The translations under genes were made by a program, and so were the position numbers. A DNA stretch of 64,000 nt from positions 6,491,404-6,555,403 of the forward strand of contig NZ_CP042914.1 of assembly GCF_008065135.1 (NCBI RefSeq). The letters run 5' to 3'. The DNA is from Roseimaritima ulvae. GTDB taxonomy: Bacteria; Planctomycetota; Planctomycetia; Pirellulales; Pirellulaceae. Under the pieces are notes generated by a model. That model did no database searches and was not told where the DNA came from. It worked only from the letters and a program-made list of their open reading frames with translations. Shown here piece after piece: positions 44,296 through 53,365 of this stretch; positions within the stretch are counted from its first letter, which is position 1, and every line of letters begins with the position of its first letter.

Positions 44296-44538
44296 ATGGA
44301 ATCGCCGCTCTGCTTGGTAGACGACAAGCATCTGCCGCTATACCGCATCCTTTGGGTATCCGACACGCCCCATTTCTGTGGAGAAGAGGACTGCATGTGC
44401 GAGGGACGCTACGAAGTCCGACTGGAAGCCGATGAGTCCTTGTGGGCCAATCGCGATGAACGCGACATGTTGATCGCGGCTCTCAATCGCTGGTGCGGCG
44501 ACGTGGAATCCGGTGGTCTGGAAGGCGGCGAACTGTAA
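44296..44538 (+). CDS. Hypothetical 80-residue protein with Cys cluster
   Basis: An 80-residue soluble protein I do not recognise. It has a C-x5-C-x-C cluster (residues 28-36: CGEEDCMCEG), a further Cys in RWCGD near 67, and an acidic composition. It lies four bases before hisE and 52 bases after proC. The codon use matches its neighbours, and the tight spacing to hisE supports a real gene. The Cys spacing could bind a metal, but there is no family match I can name. Confidence 0.65.
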   Translation: MESPLCLVDDKHLPLYRILWVSDTPHFCGEEDCMCEGRYEVRLEADESLWANRDERDMLIAALNRWCGDVESGGLEGGEL

Positions 44539-44541
44539 CCC

Positions 44542-44934
44542 ATGGCCGAATCTGGATCTGAATCAAAATTTAAAAACACTCCCAATCCCGACGGCGTGCT
44601 GGCGCTGCGGCGGCTGATGGACACACTCCAACAACGCGCCGCCGACCGCCCGCCCAAATCCTACACCACCAAACTGCTCGACGGCGGCATCGAAAAAATC
44701 GGTGCCAAAATTCGCGAAGAAGCCGAAGAGTTGATCGAAGCGGCCGCGGAAGGCGAGGCTGCCGGCCGCGAACATTTTGTCTACGAAGCGGCCGACCTGC
44801 TGTACCACACGATGGTGATGCTGGCTTGGCGTGGCGTCGACATCGACGAAATCGCCAACGAACTACAACGACGCGAAGGCACCTCCGGGTTGGTCGAAAA
44901 GGCCAGCCGTGCCAAGAAAGAATCCACCGAATGA
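44542..44934 (+). CDS. hisE: Phosphoribosyl-ATP diphosphatase
   Basis: A 130-residue MazG-like enzyme for the second step of histidine synthesis, converting phosphoribosyl-ATP to phosphoribosyl-AMP. The core motif SYTTKLLDGGIEKIGAKIREE and EEAEELIEAA metal-binding residues are typical, as is LLYHTMVMLAWRGVD. It is a stand-alone HisE, not fused to HisI. The stop overlaps the hisG start as ATGA, which couples the first two steps of the pathway. Confidence 0.93.
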   Translation: MAESGSESKFKNTPNPDGVLALRRLMDTLQQRAADRPPKSYTTKLLDGGIEKIGAKIREEAEELIEAAAEGEAAGREHFVYEAADLLYHTMVMLAWRGVDIDEIANELQRREGTSGLVEKASRAKKESTE

Positions 44935-45827
44935 CCACTGCCAACGAATCGACTTCATCCAATCCCGCCTCGAATCGCGAAAACCTCCGCATCGGCCTGC
45001 CCAGCAAAGGCCGCCTGAGCGACCTGGCCGGCGATCTGCTCCGCCAAGCCGGCTTGCGGTTCCGACGGCAAAACCGCGGCCTGTTTGCTCGCGTCAGCGG
45101 CCTGCCAATCGACTTGACCTTCCTCCGCACCGATGACATTCCCACGCTGTGTGCCGAAGGCGCCATCGACATGGGCATCACCGGCAGCGACTTGGTGGCG
45201 GAAACCGAAGCGGCCGCGTCGGTCCGCATGCCGCTGGGCGTAGGACGCTGCCGCCTAGCCGTCTGCGTGCCGGAAGACTCCTCCTTCAAAACCGCGGCAG
45301 ACCTGGACGGCACCCGCATCGCCAGCAGCTTCCCCACGCTGACCAAACGCTACCTGGAAAAATTTGGCGCCTCGGCACACCTGGTCTCGCTGTCGGGAAG
45401 CGTCGAAGTGATGATCCAGTTGGGCGTGGCCGATGCGATCGTCGACCTGGTCGAAACCGGCAGCACGCTGGCCGCCAACCGCCTGCGAATCCTGGACGAA
45501 ATCGGCTCCTACGAAACGGTACTGATCCAAAACGAAAACTGCCGCGATGCTGAAACGGCCGACCGCGTGGTGCGGCGACTGGAAGGCGTCACCATCGCCC
45601 GCGACTACTCGCTGCTGGAATACAACGTGCCGCGAGAAAAACTGACCGCCGCCGAAGCCATCACGCCGGGCTTCAATTCACCGACCATCGGCACCCTGGA
45701 AGACGAAAGCTGGTGCTCGGTGCGAGCGATGGTCAAACGCCACAGCGTGATCGACGCCATGGAGCAACTGGAACAGCTGGGCGCCTCGGCCATCCTGGAA
45801 ACCTCGATCGCCAACTGCCGGTTGTAA
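44931..45827 (+). CDS. hisG: ATP phosphoribosyltransferase, long form
   Basis: A 298-residue enzyme that joins ATP and PRPP, the committed step of histidine synthesis. It has GLPSKGRLSD, DMGITGSDLVAE, and the PRPP loop region DLVETGSTLAANRL. The length and the C-terminal ~75 residues (from about VRRLEG) show the long form with its own regulatory domain, so no HisZ partner is needed and histidine feedback is expected. It is translationally coupled to hisE. Confidence 0.94.
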   Translation: MTTANESTSSNPASNRENLRIGLPSKGRLSDLAGDLLRQAGLRFRRQNRGLFARVSGLPIDLTFLRTDDIPTLCAEGAIDMGITGSDLVAETEAAASVRMPLGVGRCRLAVCVPEDSSFKTAADLDGTRIASSFPTLTKRYLEKFGASAHLVSLSGSVEVMIQLGVADAIVDLVETGSTLAANRLRILDEIGSYETVLIQNENCRDAETADRVVRRLEGVTIARDYSLLEYNVPREKLTAAEAITPGFNSPTIGTLEDESWCSVRAMVKRHSVIDAMEQLEQLGASAILETSIANCRL

Positions 45828-45882
45828 GCGGACGTGCTTCGTGTCTTTCGTGGTCAAAATCGAACGTCCACGTTTCGATGGT

Positions 45883-46314
45883 TCATGTCCCCATCCCGCT
45901 CTTGCTGTTTGGCCGTAGGCGATAATGCGGCTTCCTGTCGCCAAGAGCGAATCGGGTAACGTCTACCGAGTCCACAACCAGACAGATCGAATTCACCACT
46001 AGCAGCGTCACAAGCCAGCCGTAAAGCCATGGCATCGATTCTGCGGATGGCAAGCGGAAAAATAACCACGGGAGCATCGCGAACCAAGTAATGTGGCCCA
46101 GGCCGAGTAGGCGCACGAATCCCAGTCGTTTGTAGATCACCGCCATGATGAGTAGCGCGACAAGTATGGCGAGGATGACAACCTGCCCCTCGATAACGCC
46201 GAGAAAGGCGATGGCAGCAAGGTTGGTGACGACGACCAACATCGCCCAAACGCGAAGATGCCACGGAAACCTAAGAAGCACAACGCCGGCGATTTCAAAC
46301 AGTGATCGAAGCAC
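45883..46314 (-). CDS. Hypothetical membrane protein
   Basis: A 143-residue protein with about three to four hydrophobic segments (WAMLVVVTNLAAIAFLGVI, VVILAILVALLIMAVIY, WFAMLPWLFFRL, WLVTLLVVNSICLVVDS) and a hydrophilic C-terminal tail. I do not recognise a family. The start is GTG. Its base composition is less GC-rich than the operons on either side, and it lies next to the methionine aminopeptidase gene in the same direction, so the two may have arrived together. Confidence 0.6.
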   Translation of the reverse strand: MLRSLFEIAGVVLLRFPWHLRVWAMLVVVTNLAAIAFLGVIEGQVVILAILVALLIMAVIYKRLGFVRLLGLGHITWFAMLPWLFFRLPSAESMPWLYGWLVTLLVVNSICLVVDSVDVTRFALGDRKPHYRLRPNSKSGMGT

Positions 46315-46359
46315 AGTCGGTAAGCATCCCGAAATTGCAGAATGTCACGGCCCTAATCG

Positions 46360-47118
46360 CTAGCCGATTGCTGCGGAGCGAGTCGCAACAATCGGCGCGT
46401 GCTTGGTAACGATGATCGTATGCTCATACTGAGCCGAGCGATTGTATGGGTGCCCCACCAGGGTCCAACCATCGTTCGTTTCTGTAACGAACGTGCTCTC
46501 GGTAGATAAAAATGGCTCAATTGCAATGACTTGGCCAAGTCCCAGTCGACGCGAATCTTGGCGATCAAAGAAGCACACGATGCCCTCAGGGTCCTCGTGA
46601 AGCTTTCTGCCGATACCATGCCCGGCCAGGTTTTTGATAACCTTAAAGTTATGAGCCTTTGCAGTCCGCTGAATAGCTTTGCCGATGCCGTTGACAGGAG
46701 CTCCTGCAGAGGCCGCAGCCATAGCTTTTTCTAGCGCCAAGTTAGTTGCTTGGCATAGCCGAGTGTGCCTTGCCGACGCGGGAGGAACGACTACGGTGCC
46801 ACCTGTATCCGCATAATACCCACCCTTTTCAGCGGAGACATCCACATTCACGATGTCTCCGGCTTGGATGACGCGAGCTCCGGGGATACCGTGAGCCGCC
46901 TCCTCGTTGACGCTTATACACGTCGCCCCCGGAAATCCATAAGTCACTCGGGGAGCAGAATTCGCCTCGTATCTGTCCAGCAATGCACCACCGAGTTCAT
47001 CTAGCTCTGCGGTTGTCATCCCAGGCTCAATGGACTGCAGCATTTCATCTCGAACGCTGGCCACAACACGACCCGTTTCCAAGATGCCGTCAACGTCCTG
47101 CTGGCTTTCAACTGTCAT
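46360..47118 (-). CDS. map: Type I methionine aminopeptidase
   Basis: A 252-residue enzyme that removes the initiator methionine. The five metal ligands are present: the Asp pair in NVDVSAEKGGYYADTGG, His in GHGIGRKLHEDP, Glu in IAIEPFLS and Glu in YEHTIIV. Length is normal for a bare type Ia enzyme. It is not beside secY or adk as in many genomes, its DNA is less GC-rich than the window, and repeat arrays flank it. It is therefore likely an extra, horizontally acquired copy. Confidence 0.92.
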   Translation of the reverse strand: MTVESQQDVDGILETGRVVASVRDEMLQSIEPGMTTAELDELGGALLDRYEANSAPRVTYGFPGATCISVNEEAAHGIPGARVIQAGDIVNVDVSAEKGGYYADTGGTVVVPPASARHTRLCQATNLALEKAMAAASAGAPVNGIGKAIQRTAKAHNFKVIKNLAGHGIGRKLHEDPEGIVCFFDRQDSRRLGLGQVIAIEPFLSTESTFVTETNDGWTLVGHPYNRSAQYEHTIIVTKHAPIVATRSAAIG

Positions 47119-47247
47119 TCAACTTCTCTATTTCTGCTCAGCGGCGAAACGGTTGGAACAAGGTAGGTAAAGCAGTCTAGCGGGAGCCTGCGACTTTATC
47201 CAAGCCCGATTGCCCCCTCGAAGGTTAACGTCCCCATTTAGCCACCC

Positions 47248-47635
47248 TAGCGGAACGGCGCAAGCCGTCCGGTGTCGCAATACCGGAGGGCTTGCGCCCT
47301 GCCGCTAAAATTCGATGCGGTACCGTCCTAGCGGAACGGCGCAAGCCGTCCGGTGTCGTTATACCGGAGGGCTTGCGCCCTGCCGCTTCAATTCGATGCG
47401 GTACCGTCCTAGCGGAACGGCGCAAGCCGTCCGGTGCCGTAATACCGGAGGGCTTGCGCCCTGCCGCTACTATTCGATGCGGTACCGTCCTAGCGGAACG
47501 GCGCAAGCCGTTCGGTGCCGTAATGCAAAACCGGAGGGCTTGCGCCCTGCCGCTAAAATTCAATGCGGTACCGTCTTAGCGGAACGGCGCAAGCCGTCCG
47601 GTGCCGCAATACCGGAGGGCTTGCGCCCTGCCGCT
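47248..47635. repeat. Five tandem 81-bp hairpin repeats
   Basis: Units begin at 47248, 47329, 47410, 47491 and 47577; the fourth is 86 bp because of a five-base loop insertion. Each unit contains an imperfect palindrome with 25-base arms, 22 of 25 pairing, around a loop of about eight bases. The loop is the most variable part, while the stems are almost unchanged. Total spacer between map and the large cytochrome gene is 563 bases, nearly all of it repeat. Confidence 0.93.
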
Positions 47636-47681
47636 ACGATTCGATTCGGGAACTTATGTGAGGACGCTCCCTAACGTACGT

Positions 47682-50600
47682 TTAGTGAAGCGACTGTAGG
47701 TAGGCGATCAGATCGGCCAGCTGCTCGGGCGTTAAATTGTCGGTAATGCCCTCGGGCATCATCGAATCCTCTCGCTTAATCCGCTCTTCGATGTCGTCCT
47801 GCAACAGTTCTAACGACAACCCGTTGTTCTGGCGAATCGTCACCGTCTCGGCGCTTTCCAACACCACAAAGCCTGTGTGTACGCTGCCATCAACCATCAA
47901 AAAACCCCAGGTATCAAAACCCTGCGCGATCTTCTTGCTGGGCTCCACAATCGATTCGATCAATTCTGCTTTCTTGTAGCGTTTGCCGATGTCCACCAGA
48001 TGCGGGCCCTTGGGCTGCTGGCCGTTGGCGAAACTGTGGCAGTTGATGCACGACTGAGCTTTGAACAGCGGCTTGCCGGCCGCGGCATTACCCTCGGCCT
48101 TCATGGCTCGAGCCACAACTTCGCTGACAGCCAGGTTGGCGATCTGATCGGGGTTATTGGGATCGACCTGTGGCACCTCGATGGCTTTCTCGGCCGCCTG
48201 CATGTCGGCGGCGCTGTTGTTGGCATCGTCGCCCAGTTTGACCAGATGTCGTTTCAGTTGTTCGTCGATATGCGTTGCCAGTGTCTTATCCGCTTCGGTC
48301 AGCGCCACGGCGATGGCTTCAGCGATACGTTCCGATTCGCTCCACGTCTGCCGATCGTAGTAAGGCCCCGTGGTATCGGGGCGAGTGCCCCACCAACCTT
48401 TTTCGAAGGGGCCTTCTTGATGGTACAAGCGAATCAGCGTGGTCCAGATCTCGCGACGCAGTTCTTTGTCGCGGACCGTGCCCAGTTTGGCGAACAAGCC
48501 ATCAACGGCACTGGGTTCATGCATCCCCTTGAGCGACCACAACGCACCGTCTTGATGGGGTCCGCCCAAGGCGTCCAAGCACGTCGAAACGGCTCGCATT
48601 TCCACCAACGCTTTGACGGCCAAATGCGGTAACACGCGTTCGGGATGCGGCTGTCGCCAATCGTCGCCTTCGCTGGTCGTGGCGTTTTTTTCAAACGGCG
48701 TCAGCCGCAGTAGCGCCGTAGCCGCAGCATCACGTTGAGAGGCAGCATCTGTGCGGTCCTTGGCGGTCGGCCGAGCAAAAATGCGTCCCAGAGCGATTAC
48801 TGCCGCGGCCTGCACGCGCGGGTCGCCATCGTCGACGGCTGCGATGATGCGTTTCACCGGGGCGGACGCCAACAACGCGGCACTATCGGTGGCGGCTCGA
48901 ATCGCAAATGCTCGCACTTCGGCCACGTCCAGCAGAGCGTGCAGGGCGGACACCGCGGTGGGCCTGGTGATCTGGCCGAGCGTAAATACGGCTGCGGCAC
49001 GGCCGTACCGGGGCGCCGCCGCGTCGCGGGCCAGAGCGTCCAGCTGCGACACAAATCCTTCGCCGCCCGCTGCGACGCGTCGCAGGATTTCACGTTGCAC
49101 GGTCCACCGCCAAGCGGCACTGGGATGCTGCAAAGCCGCCAACAGGGCCTCATCGTCGAGATCGTCCACAGCGGGAACCGGATGCGGAATGAAATCCTGC
49201 GGGATGACTTGAGCGACGAAGCCAACGTCCGGATTGCTGAAACTGAAGCCGCCGTTTTTCCAACTGCTGACGTACATCCGGCCGCTGGCATCAACGTCGA
49301 TATCGGTGGGCCGAGGCAGCGTCAGAAAAGTGCCTTGCTGGGGATCGTAGGTGACGCCATTGGTAGGCAGGTTGTGGCTATACACCACGCTGCGTCCCCA
49401 GTCGCAGGTCAGCAACAGATCATTAAAACCCTCCGGCCAACGCGCGTCCTGAAAGTACATCGTGCCACAGCCCGAACCGCCACCGTAATCGGCCAGCGGC
49501 GGCATGGTCTCGACGGTAAAGTTCTTGTACAGCGAGGGGTAACCATAGTTTGCCGATTGCAGAATATGCGAGACACGAATGTCCCAGCCGCCGCCGTCGT
49601 TGGTATTGTCGCGGGTGAAGATATTCATGAAGGGGTCGATCGACACATCCAGGATATTGCGCAGGCCCCAAGCAAAGATTTCCATGCCCGTGCCATCGGG
49701 GCGGATGCGGACGATCCCGCCGCCACGTCGAGACAGTGTCGTGCCGTCTTTGGCGACCGCTTTCGTAAATCCAAAATCGCCCACGGCGATGTAGATCCAA
49801 CCGTCGATGCCCATGCGGATGCCGTTGGTGGTATGGTCCGCACCGCGACGATTGACTTCGTCGGTACTGATGCCTTCGATCAACAACTCACTTTCATCCG
49901 ACGTGCCGTCGCCATCGGTGTCGCGGAACACGGTCAAATACGGTGGGTGCAAAACCCACAGCGAACCGTCGTCGTAGACCAGACCGCGGGGATGGTCCAT
50001 GGTGGCAAACACATTGACCTTGTCGGCTTGGCCGTCGCCATCGGTGTCGACACATCGCAGCACCCGGCCGGCCCCTTTGGCTTTGCCCAACGAGCCCTGT
50101 TCATCGACCCCCACAAACACGTCGCCGTTGGCCGCGGTGGTTAAACACACCGGATAGTTGACCTCCGGCGGTTGGCCAAACATCGTGACCTGGAAACCGG
50201 GCGGCGATTTAACGTCGGCGACCGACGGAGCGGCGGCGGCATCTTGGGGAATCGACAATTCGGACAGTTCGGGCAACTGATCCGAGGACGCTTCCAGTTC
50301 CCACATCGACCCCCACATGCCTTTTTGCGAACCCAGGAAGGTGACGCGCAGGTAGCGGACGTCCGCGGCATCGATGTCGTGTTGCCGAATGCCCCCCTGC
50401 TGCTCGTTCTGCGAAGCGTCGACCAGCGTCTTCCACTGCTGCTTGTCCGCCGAGCCTTCGACGGTGTAGCGATAAGTGATGCCCTTACGTTTTTCCCAGT
50501 GCAGCCGCAAGGCCCGCAGATGTTTGGGTTCTTCCAAATCCACGACGACCCATTCGTTTCGCTGGGCACCGTTGGCACACCAGCGCGTGTTCAGCAAGCC

Positions 50601-51557
50601 GTCGGTCAAGTACTTGGCGTCGCGGTTCGCTTGCTCGCTCTTGGCGGTCACCGGTTTTTTGTAAGCCAGGTTGCCTTCGCCGCAGCAGTTTTGTGGCAGC
50701 AGGTTACTTCCACCCGACGGTTGCACCGGAGCGGCTACCAACGCTTCGATCGCCGTGTTGGTAGCGTCGTCGGCGGCGGTGAAATGTTCGGCCGGATCGC
50801 GGCCGACGGCCCACAACAAGCCCCGCGTGACCATGTCCAAATATTTGGGCTGAGCCATGGTTTCGTTGTAGTGGCCGATCGTGGTTCCGAACACACGGGT
50901 GCCCTGGTAGTCATTGGTCCACACACAAACCTGGGGCGTCCCGTCCGACTTCCGCTTGGCTTGTCCTAAAGGCGTGGCCGAATCAAACACTTTTACCGTG
51001 TGATACAGCTCGCCCTTGCCGGCCACAAAGTCATCGCCCAAGCCGACCATGATGGGATGCTGAGGCTGCAGATTTTCCACCGTGAAGCCATAGTGGGGAC
51101 CGTGGCCGGGGGACTGCAGGCCGACGAAATCGAACCAGCGATCGTCGCCAGTACGGTAGCAGTGCATGGCACAGTGAATCAGGATCGCGGGGGTGCCTTC
51201 GCGATGCGGTTTAAGAATCCGATCGACGAAGGATGGATCTTTGACGCCGGCAAAGCATTCGTTGTGGACGACGATGTCGAAGCCGTCCGCCCAGTTGGGA
51301 TCGTTGTACAGCGGGATCGCGGTATCGGTGGTGCTGCCGCCCTGGTGCACGACGGTCCACTGCACGTTGGCTCGCGCGCTGATGCCGCGGGTCAGGATTC
51401 GCTTCTGCCGTTCGTAATCGTGGCAGCAACCACCGGTGACCAGCAGAGCCTGGATCGGTCGCTCCGACGCGGAGGCATCTTGAGCCGCGACATCGGTGGA
51501 GGATTGAGGGGCAAGAACCAGTGCGCACAGCAATAGTGCGGCCGTCACATTTCGCAT
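47682..51557 (-). CDS. ThuA / discoidin / PVC-type haem-binding multidomain protein
   Basis: A 1291-residue exported protein. A signal peptide (~1-25) is followed by a ThuA-like domain (~35-265), a discoidin F5/8-type C domain (~290-430), a PVC-type dehydrogenase-like beta propeller (~455-815), HEAT-like repeats (~815-1030), and a C-terminal cytochrome c domain with CINCH and a distal Met in SMMPEG. The last two belong to the PVC haem-binding families known in Pirellula and Verrucomicrobium. It is probably involved in oxidation or breakdown of complex carbohydrates in the periplasm, with electrons leaving through the haem; the substrate is unknown. ATG 51557 gives the signal peptide. Confidence 0.9.
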   Translation of the reverse strand: MRNVTAALLLCALVLAPQSSTDVAAQDASASERPIQALLVTGGCCHDYERQKRILTRGISARANVQWTVVHQGGSTTDTAIPLYNDPNWADGFDIVVHNECFAGVKDPSFVDRILKPHREGTPAILIHCAMHCYRTGDDRWFDFVGLQSPGHGPHYGFTVENLQPQHPIMVGLGDDFVAGKGELYHTVKVFDSATPLGQAKRKSDGTPQVCVWTNDYQGTRVFGTTIGHYNETMAQPKYLDMVTRGLLWAVGRDPAEHFTAADDATNTAIEALVAAPVQPSGGSNLLPQNCCGEGNLAYKKPVTAKSEQANRDAKYLTDGLLNTRWCANGAQRNEWVVVDLEEPKHLRALRLHWEKRKGITYRYTVEGSADKQQWKTLVDASQNEQQGGIRQHDIDAADVRYLRVTFLGSQKGMWGSMWELEASSDQLPELSELSIPQDAAAAPSVADVKSPPGFQVTMFGQPPEVNYPVCLTTAANGDVFVGVDEQGSLGKAKGAGRVLRCVDTDGDGQADKVNVFATMDHPRGLVYDDGSLWVLHPPYLTVFRDTDGDGTSDESELLIEGISTDEVNRRGADHTTNGIRMGIDGWIYIAVGDFGFTKAVAKDGTTLSRRGGGIVRIRPDGTGMEIFAWGLRNILDVSIDPFMNIFTRDNTNDGGGWDIRVSHILQSANYGYPSLYKNFTVETMPPLADYGGGSGCGTMYFQDARWPEGFNDLLLTCDWGRSVVYSHNLPTNGVTYDPQQGTFLTLPRPTDIDVDASGRMYVSSWKNGGFSFSNPDVGFVAQVIPQDFIPHPVPAVDDLDDEALLAALQHPSAAWRWTVQREILRRVAAGGEGFVSQLDALARDAAAPRYGRAAAVFTLGQITRPTAVSALHALLDVAEVRAFAIRAATDSAALLASAPVKRIIAAVDDGDPRVQAAAVIALGRIFARPTAKDRTDAASQRDAAATALLRLTPFEKNATTSEGDDWRQPHPERVLPHLAVKALVEMRAVSTCLDALGGPHQDGALWSLKGMHEPSAVDGLFAKLGTVRDKELRREIWTTLIRLYHQEGPFEKGWWGTRPDTTGPYYDRQTWSESERIAEAIAVALTEADKTLATHIDEQLKRHLVKLGDDANNSAADMQAAEKAIEVPQVDPNNPDQIANLAVSEVVARAMKAEGNAAAGKPLFKAQSCINCHSFANGQQPKGPHLVDIGKRYKKAELIESIVEPSKKIAQGFDTWGFLMVDGSVHTGFVVLESAETVTIRQNNGLSLELLQDDIEERIKREDSMMPEGITDNLTPEQLADLIAYLQSLH

Positions 51558-51805
51558 TAGAGCATGCTCGTGGGGGAAAGCAGGGCAGGATGGGCGAAGC
51601 TCCCAGATTATCCTGAATCCTCCTTAGTTCAACCGCCCCGATCATCCTGGCTCCGTACACACCGGCAATCTCCCCTCCCTTACGTTTGACTCGGCACCAC
51701 AAAGTGTGCAATGATGGCCCCTACACCCCCACTACAGCCTATCGGGGCCGATGGCAGAGGGGAGTGCTTCGCTATTCTATTCTTTATCTCTTGGGAGGCA
51801 GACAG

Positions 51806-52753
51806 ATGATGAACCATGCGAGAAAAGTCCCTGGCGGATTTACGCTGGTCGAGTTGCTGGTGGTGATTGCAATTATTGGTGTCCTGGTCGGATTATTGCT
51901 GCCCGCGGTGCAGGCGGCGCGGGAAGCGGCGCGACGGATGTCGTGTAGTAATAACGTCAAGCAGATCAGTTTGGCGATGCACAATTACCACGATACGTAT
52001 GGCTCGTTTTGCCCGGGCAACACGGCCTGGAACGGTCGCCAGACCGCCTCGACGCGGATTGCGGGCACGCCGGAAAACAACGGCGCCTGGTACAACGGGA
52101 TGTATGGCTGGCCGGCGCTGATCCTGCACTTTTCCGAGGGCTCGGCGCTCTACGAATCGATCGACTTCAATCAGTTGCCCGGTACCGAAGAACGCGGCGA
52201 CACGTGGTTCAACGAGTTTGGTCCGGAACCCAACGCGCCGGCCATCAACATGACCGCAGCCGCTAACATGCCGGAGATGTTTCGCTGCCCCAGCACGCCC
52301 ACGTTGGGCCCGGACAACGGATTTAAGGACTACAGTGGCAACGCTGGCAATGCCCCCAGCAGTTGCTGTCCCGAACGAGCCAACCGCAGCAACGGTTTGT
52401 TCCATAAGAACAGCGATGTGCGGATGCGTGACATCACCGATGGCACCTCCAACACGTTTATGATTTTGGAGCAATCGAATTACGTTCCCGGCATTTCCCG
52501 GGCGACCAACCCCTTCATCTGGGTCAACCATCAGTCCCAGGGGCTGTCGATGTCGAACCAGGGTTCGCGTTCTTTCCAACCCAATATCGCGATTGGCAAT
52601 GTCACCGGCCGCTATGCGCGCAGTATGCATCCCGGTGGTTTGATGGTATCGATGGCCGACGGCAGCGTGCGGTTTGTCGCCGAAACGGTCTCGCAAGCGG
52701 TCTGGCGCGGCACGTTCACCCGCAACGGCGACGAAGTGATCACGCTGGAGTAG
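51806..52753 (+). CDS. DUF1559 type II pseudopilin-like protein
   Basis: A 315-residue protein with a prepilin leader and helix (GFTLVELLVVIAIIGVLVGL) that is cleaved and methylated at the Phe in the pilin family, followed by the DUF1559 domain. The C-terminal H-X9-DG motif is present (HPGGLMVSMADGS). Planctomycete genomes carry dozens of these, and their role is unknown, although type II secretion or surface display is assumed. A GGGAGG Shine-Dalgarno sequence lies ~9 bases before ATG 51806; ATG 51809 is an equal alternative. A small lipoprotein gene follows. Confidence 0.93.
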   Translation: MMNHARKVPGGFTLVELLVVIAIIGVLVGLLLPAVQAAREAARRMSCSNNVKQISLAMHNYHDTYGSFCPGNTAWNGRQTASTRIAGTPENNGAWYNGMYGWPALILHFSEGSALYESIDFNQLPGTEERGDTWFNEFGPEPNAPAINMTAAANMPEMFRCPSTPTLGPDNGFKDYSGNAGNAPSSCCPERANRSNGLFHKNSDVRMRDITDGTSNTFMILEQSNYVPGISRATNPFIWVNHQSQGLSMSNQGSRSFQPNIAIGNVTGRYARSMHPGGLMVSMADGSVRFVAETVSQAVWRGTFTRNGDEVITLE

Positions 52754-52775
52754 CCTCCACGCCACAGCTTCGGAT

Positions 52776-52810
52776 GCGACTCTCGCCCGCCGAGAGTCGC
52801 GTTTTGTATT
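52776..52810 (+). terminator. Rho-independent terminator-like hairpin
   Basis: A perfect 10-bp stem (GCGACTCTCG/CGAGAGTCGC, 52776-52800) with a five-base loop is followed by GTTTTGTATT. It lies between the pseudopilin gene and the lipoprotein gene, so it may set their relative expression instead of fully separating them. Confidence 0.75.
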
Positions 52811-52838
52811 CTTCTTATCTCTCCGCAAGAGACTCATC

Positions 52839-53243
52839 ATGGTTCGCTTTATCTCCGCTGCGCTGCTGCTCGCTGGGCTCCCCCTACTGGTCGGCTGTGG
52901 CAACGATTCAGGATTGTACGAAGTCGAGGGCACGGTGACGCACAACGGTCAACCAGTCCCCAAACTATTGGTTGTGTTCCGTCCCGACGATTTGACAACC
53001 GGTGCCGAAAGCATGGGGGAGACCGATGAGCAGGGCAACTTCGTTATGAAAGTCGGCCGGACGGAGGGCGTTTTCCCAGGCCCGCATACCGTGTACGTCG
53101 ATGACCCGGCGGCCCTGCAAGGCGGCTCCAGCAGTGACGATCCGGGCTACCAGGAAGTCGTCAAGAAATACAGCGCCGACGCGTCGGATTATCGCATAAC
53201 GATCGACGGCGATACGTATGACCTGGAATTGAAGCTGGACTGA
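52839..53243 (+). CDS. Small lipoprotein with carboxypeptidase-regulatory-like fold
   Basis: A 134-residue protein with a lipoprotein signal (lipobox LVGC at 17-20, so Cys20 is acylated). The mature part begins YEVEGTVTHNGQPVP, typical of the carboxypeptidase-regulatory-like beta sandwich found in many planctomycete small lipoproteins, and ends DTYDLELKLD. Genes like this are commonly found directly after DUF1559 pseudopilins, as here. Function is unknown. Confidence 0.85.
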   Translation: MVRFISAALLLAGLPLLVGCGNDSGLYEVEGTVTHNGQPVPKLLVVFRPDDLTTGAESMGETDEQGNFVMKVGRTEGVFPGPHTVYVDDPAALQGGSSSDDPGYQEVVKKYSADASDYRITIDGDTYDLELKLD

Positions 53244-53365
53244 TGCCTTGGTGTTGTCGCCTAGCCGATCTCACCAGACATTGGCCGGACCGAACATTAG
53301 TATCCAGTTGTCGCTCCAACCGGGGCGAGCCCGGTGGAAGCGGGAGAGCAAGACTGCCTCTCCGT

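Noticed and set aside
47225-47563. Open frames on both strands across the 81-bp repeats
   Set aside because: The repeat is 27 codons long, so frames stay open; the palindromic structure explains the sequence better.
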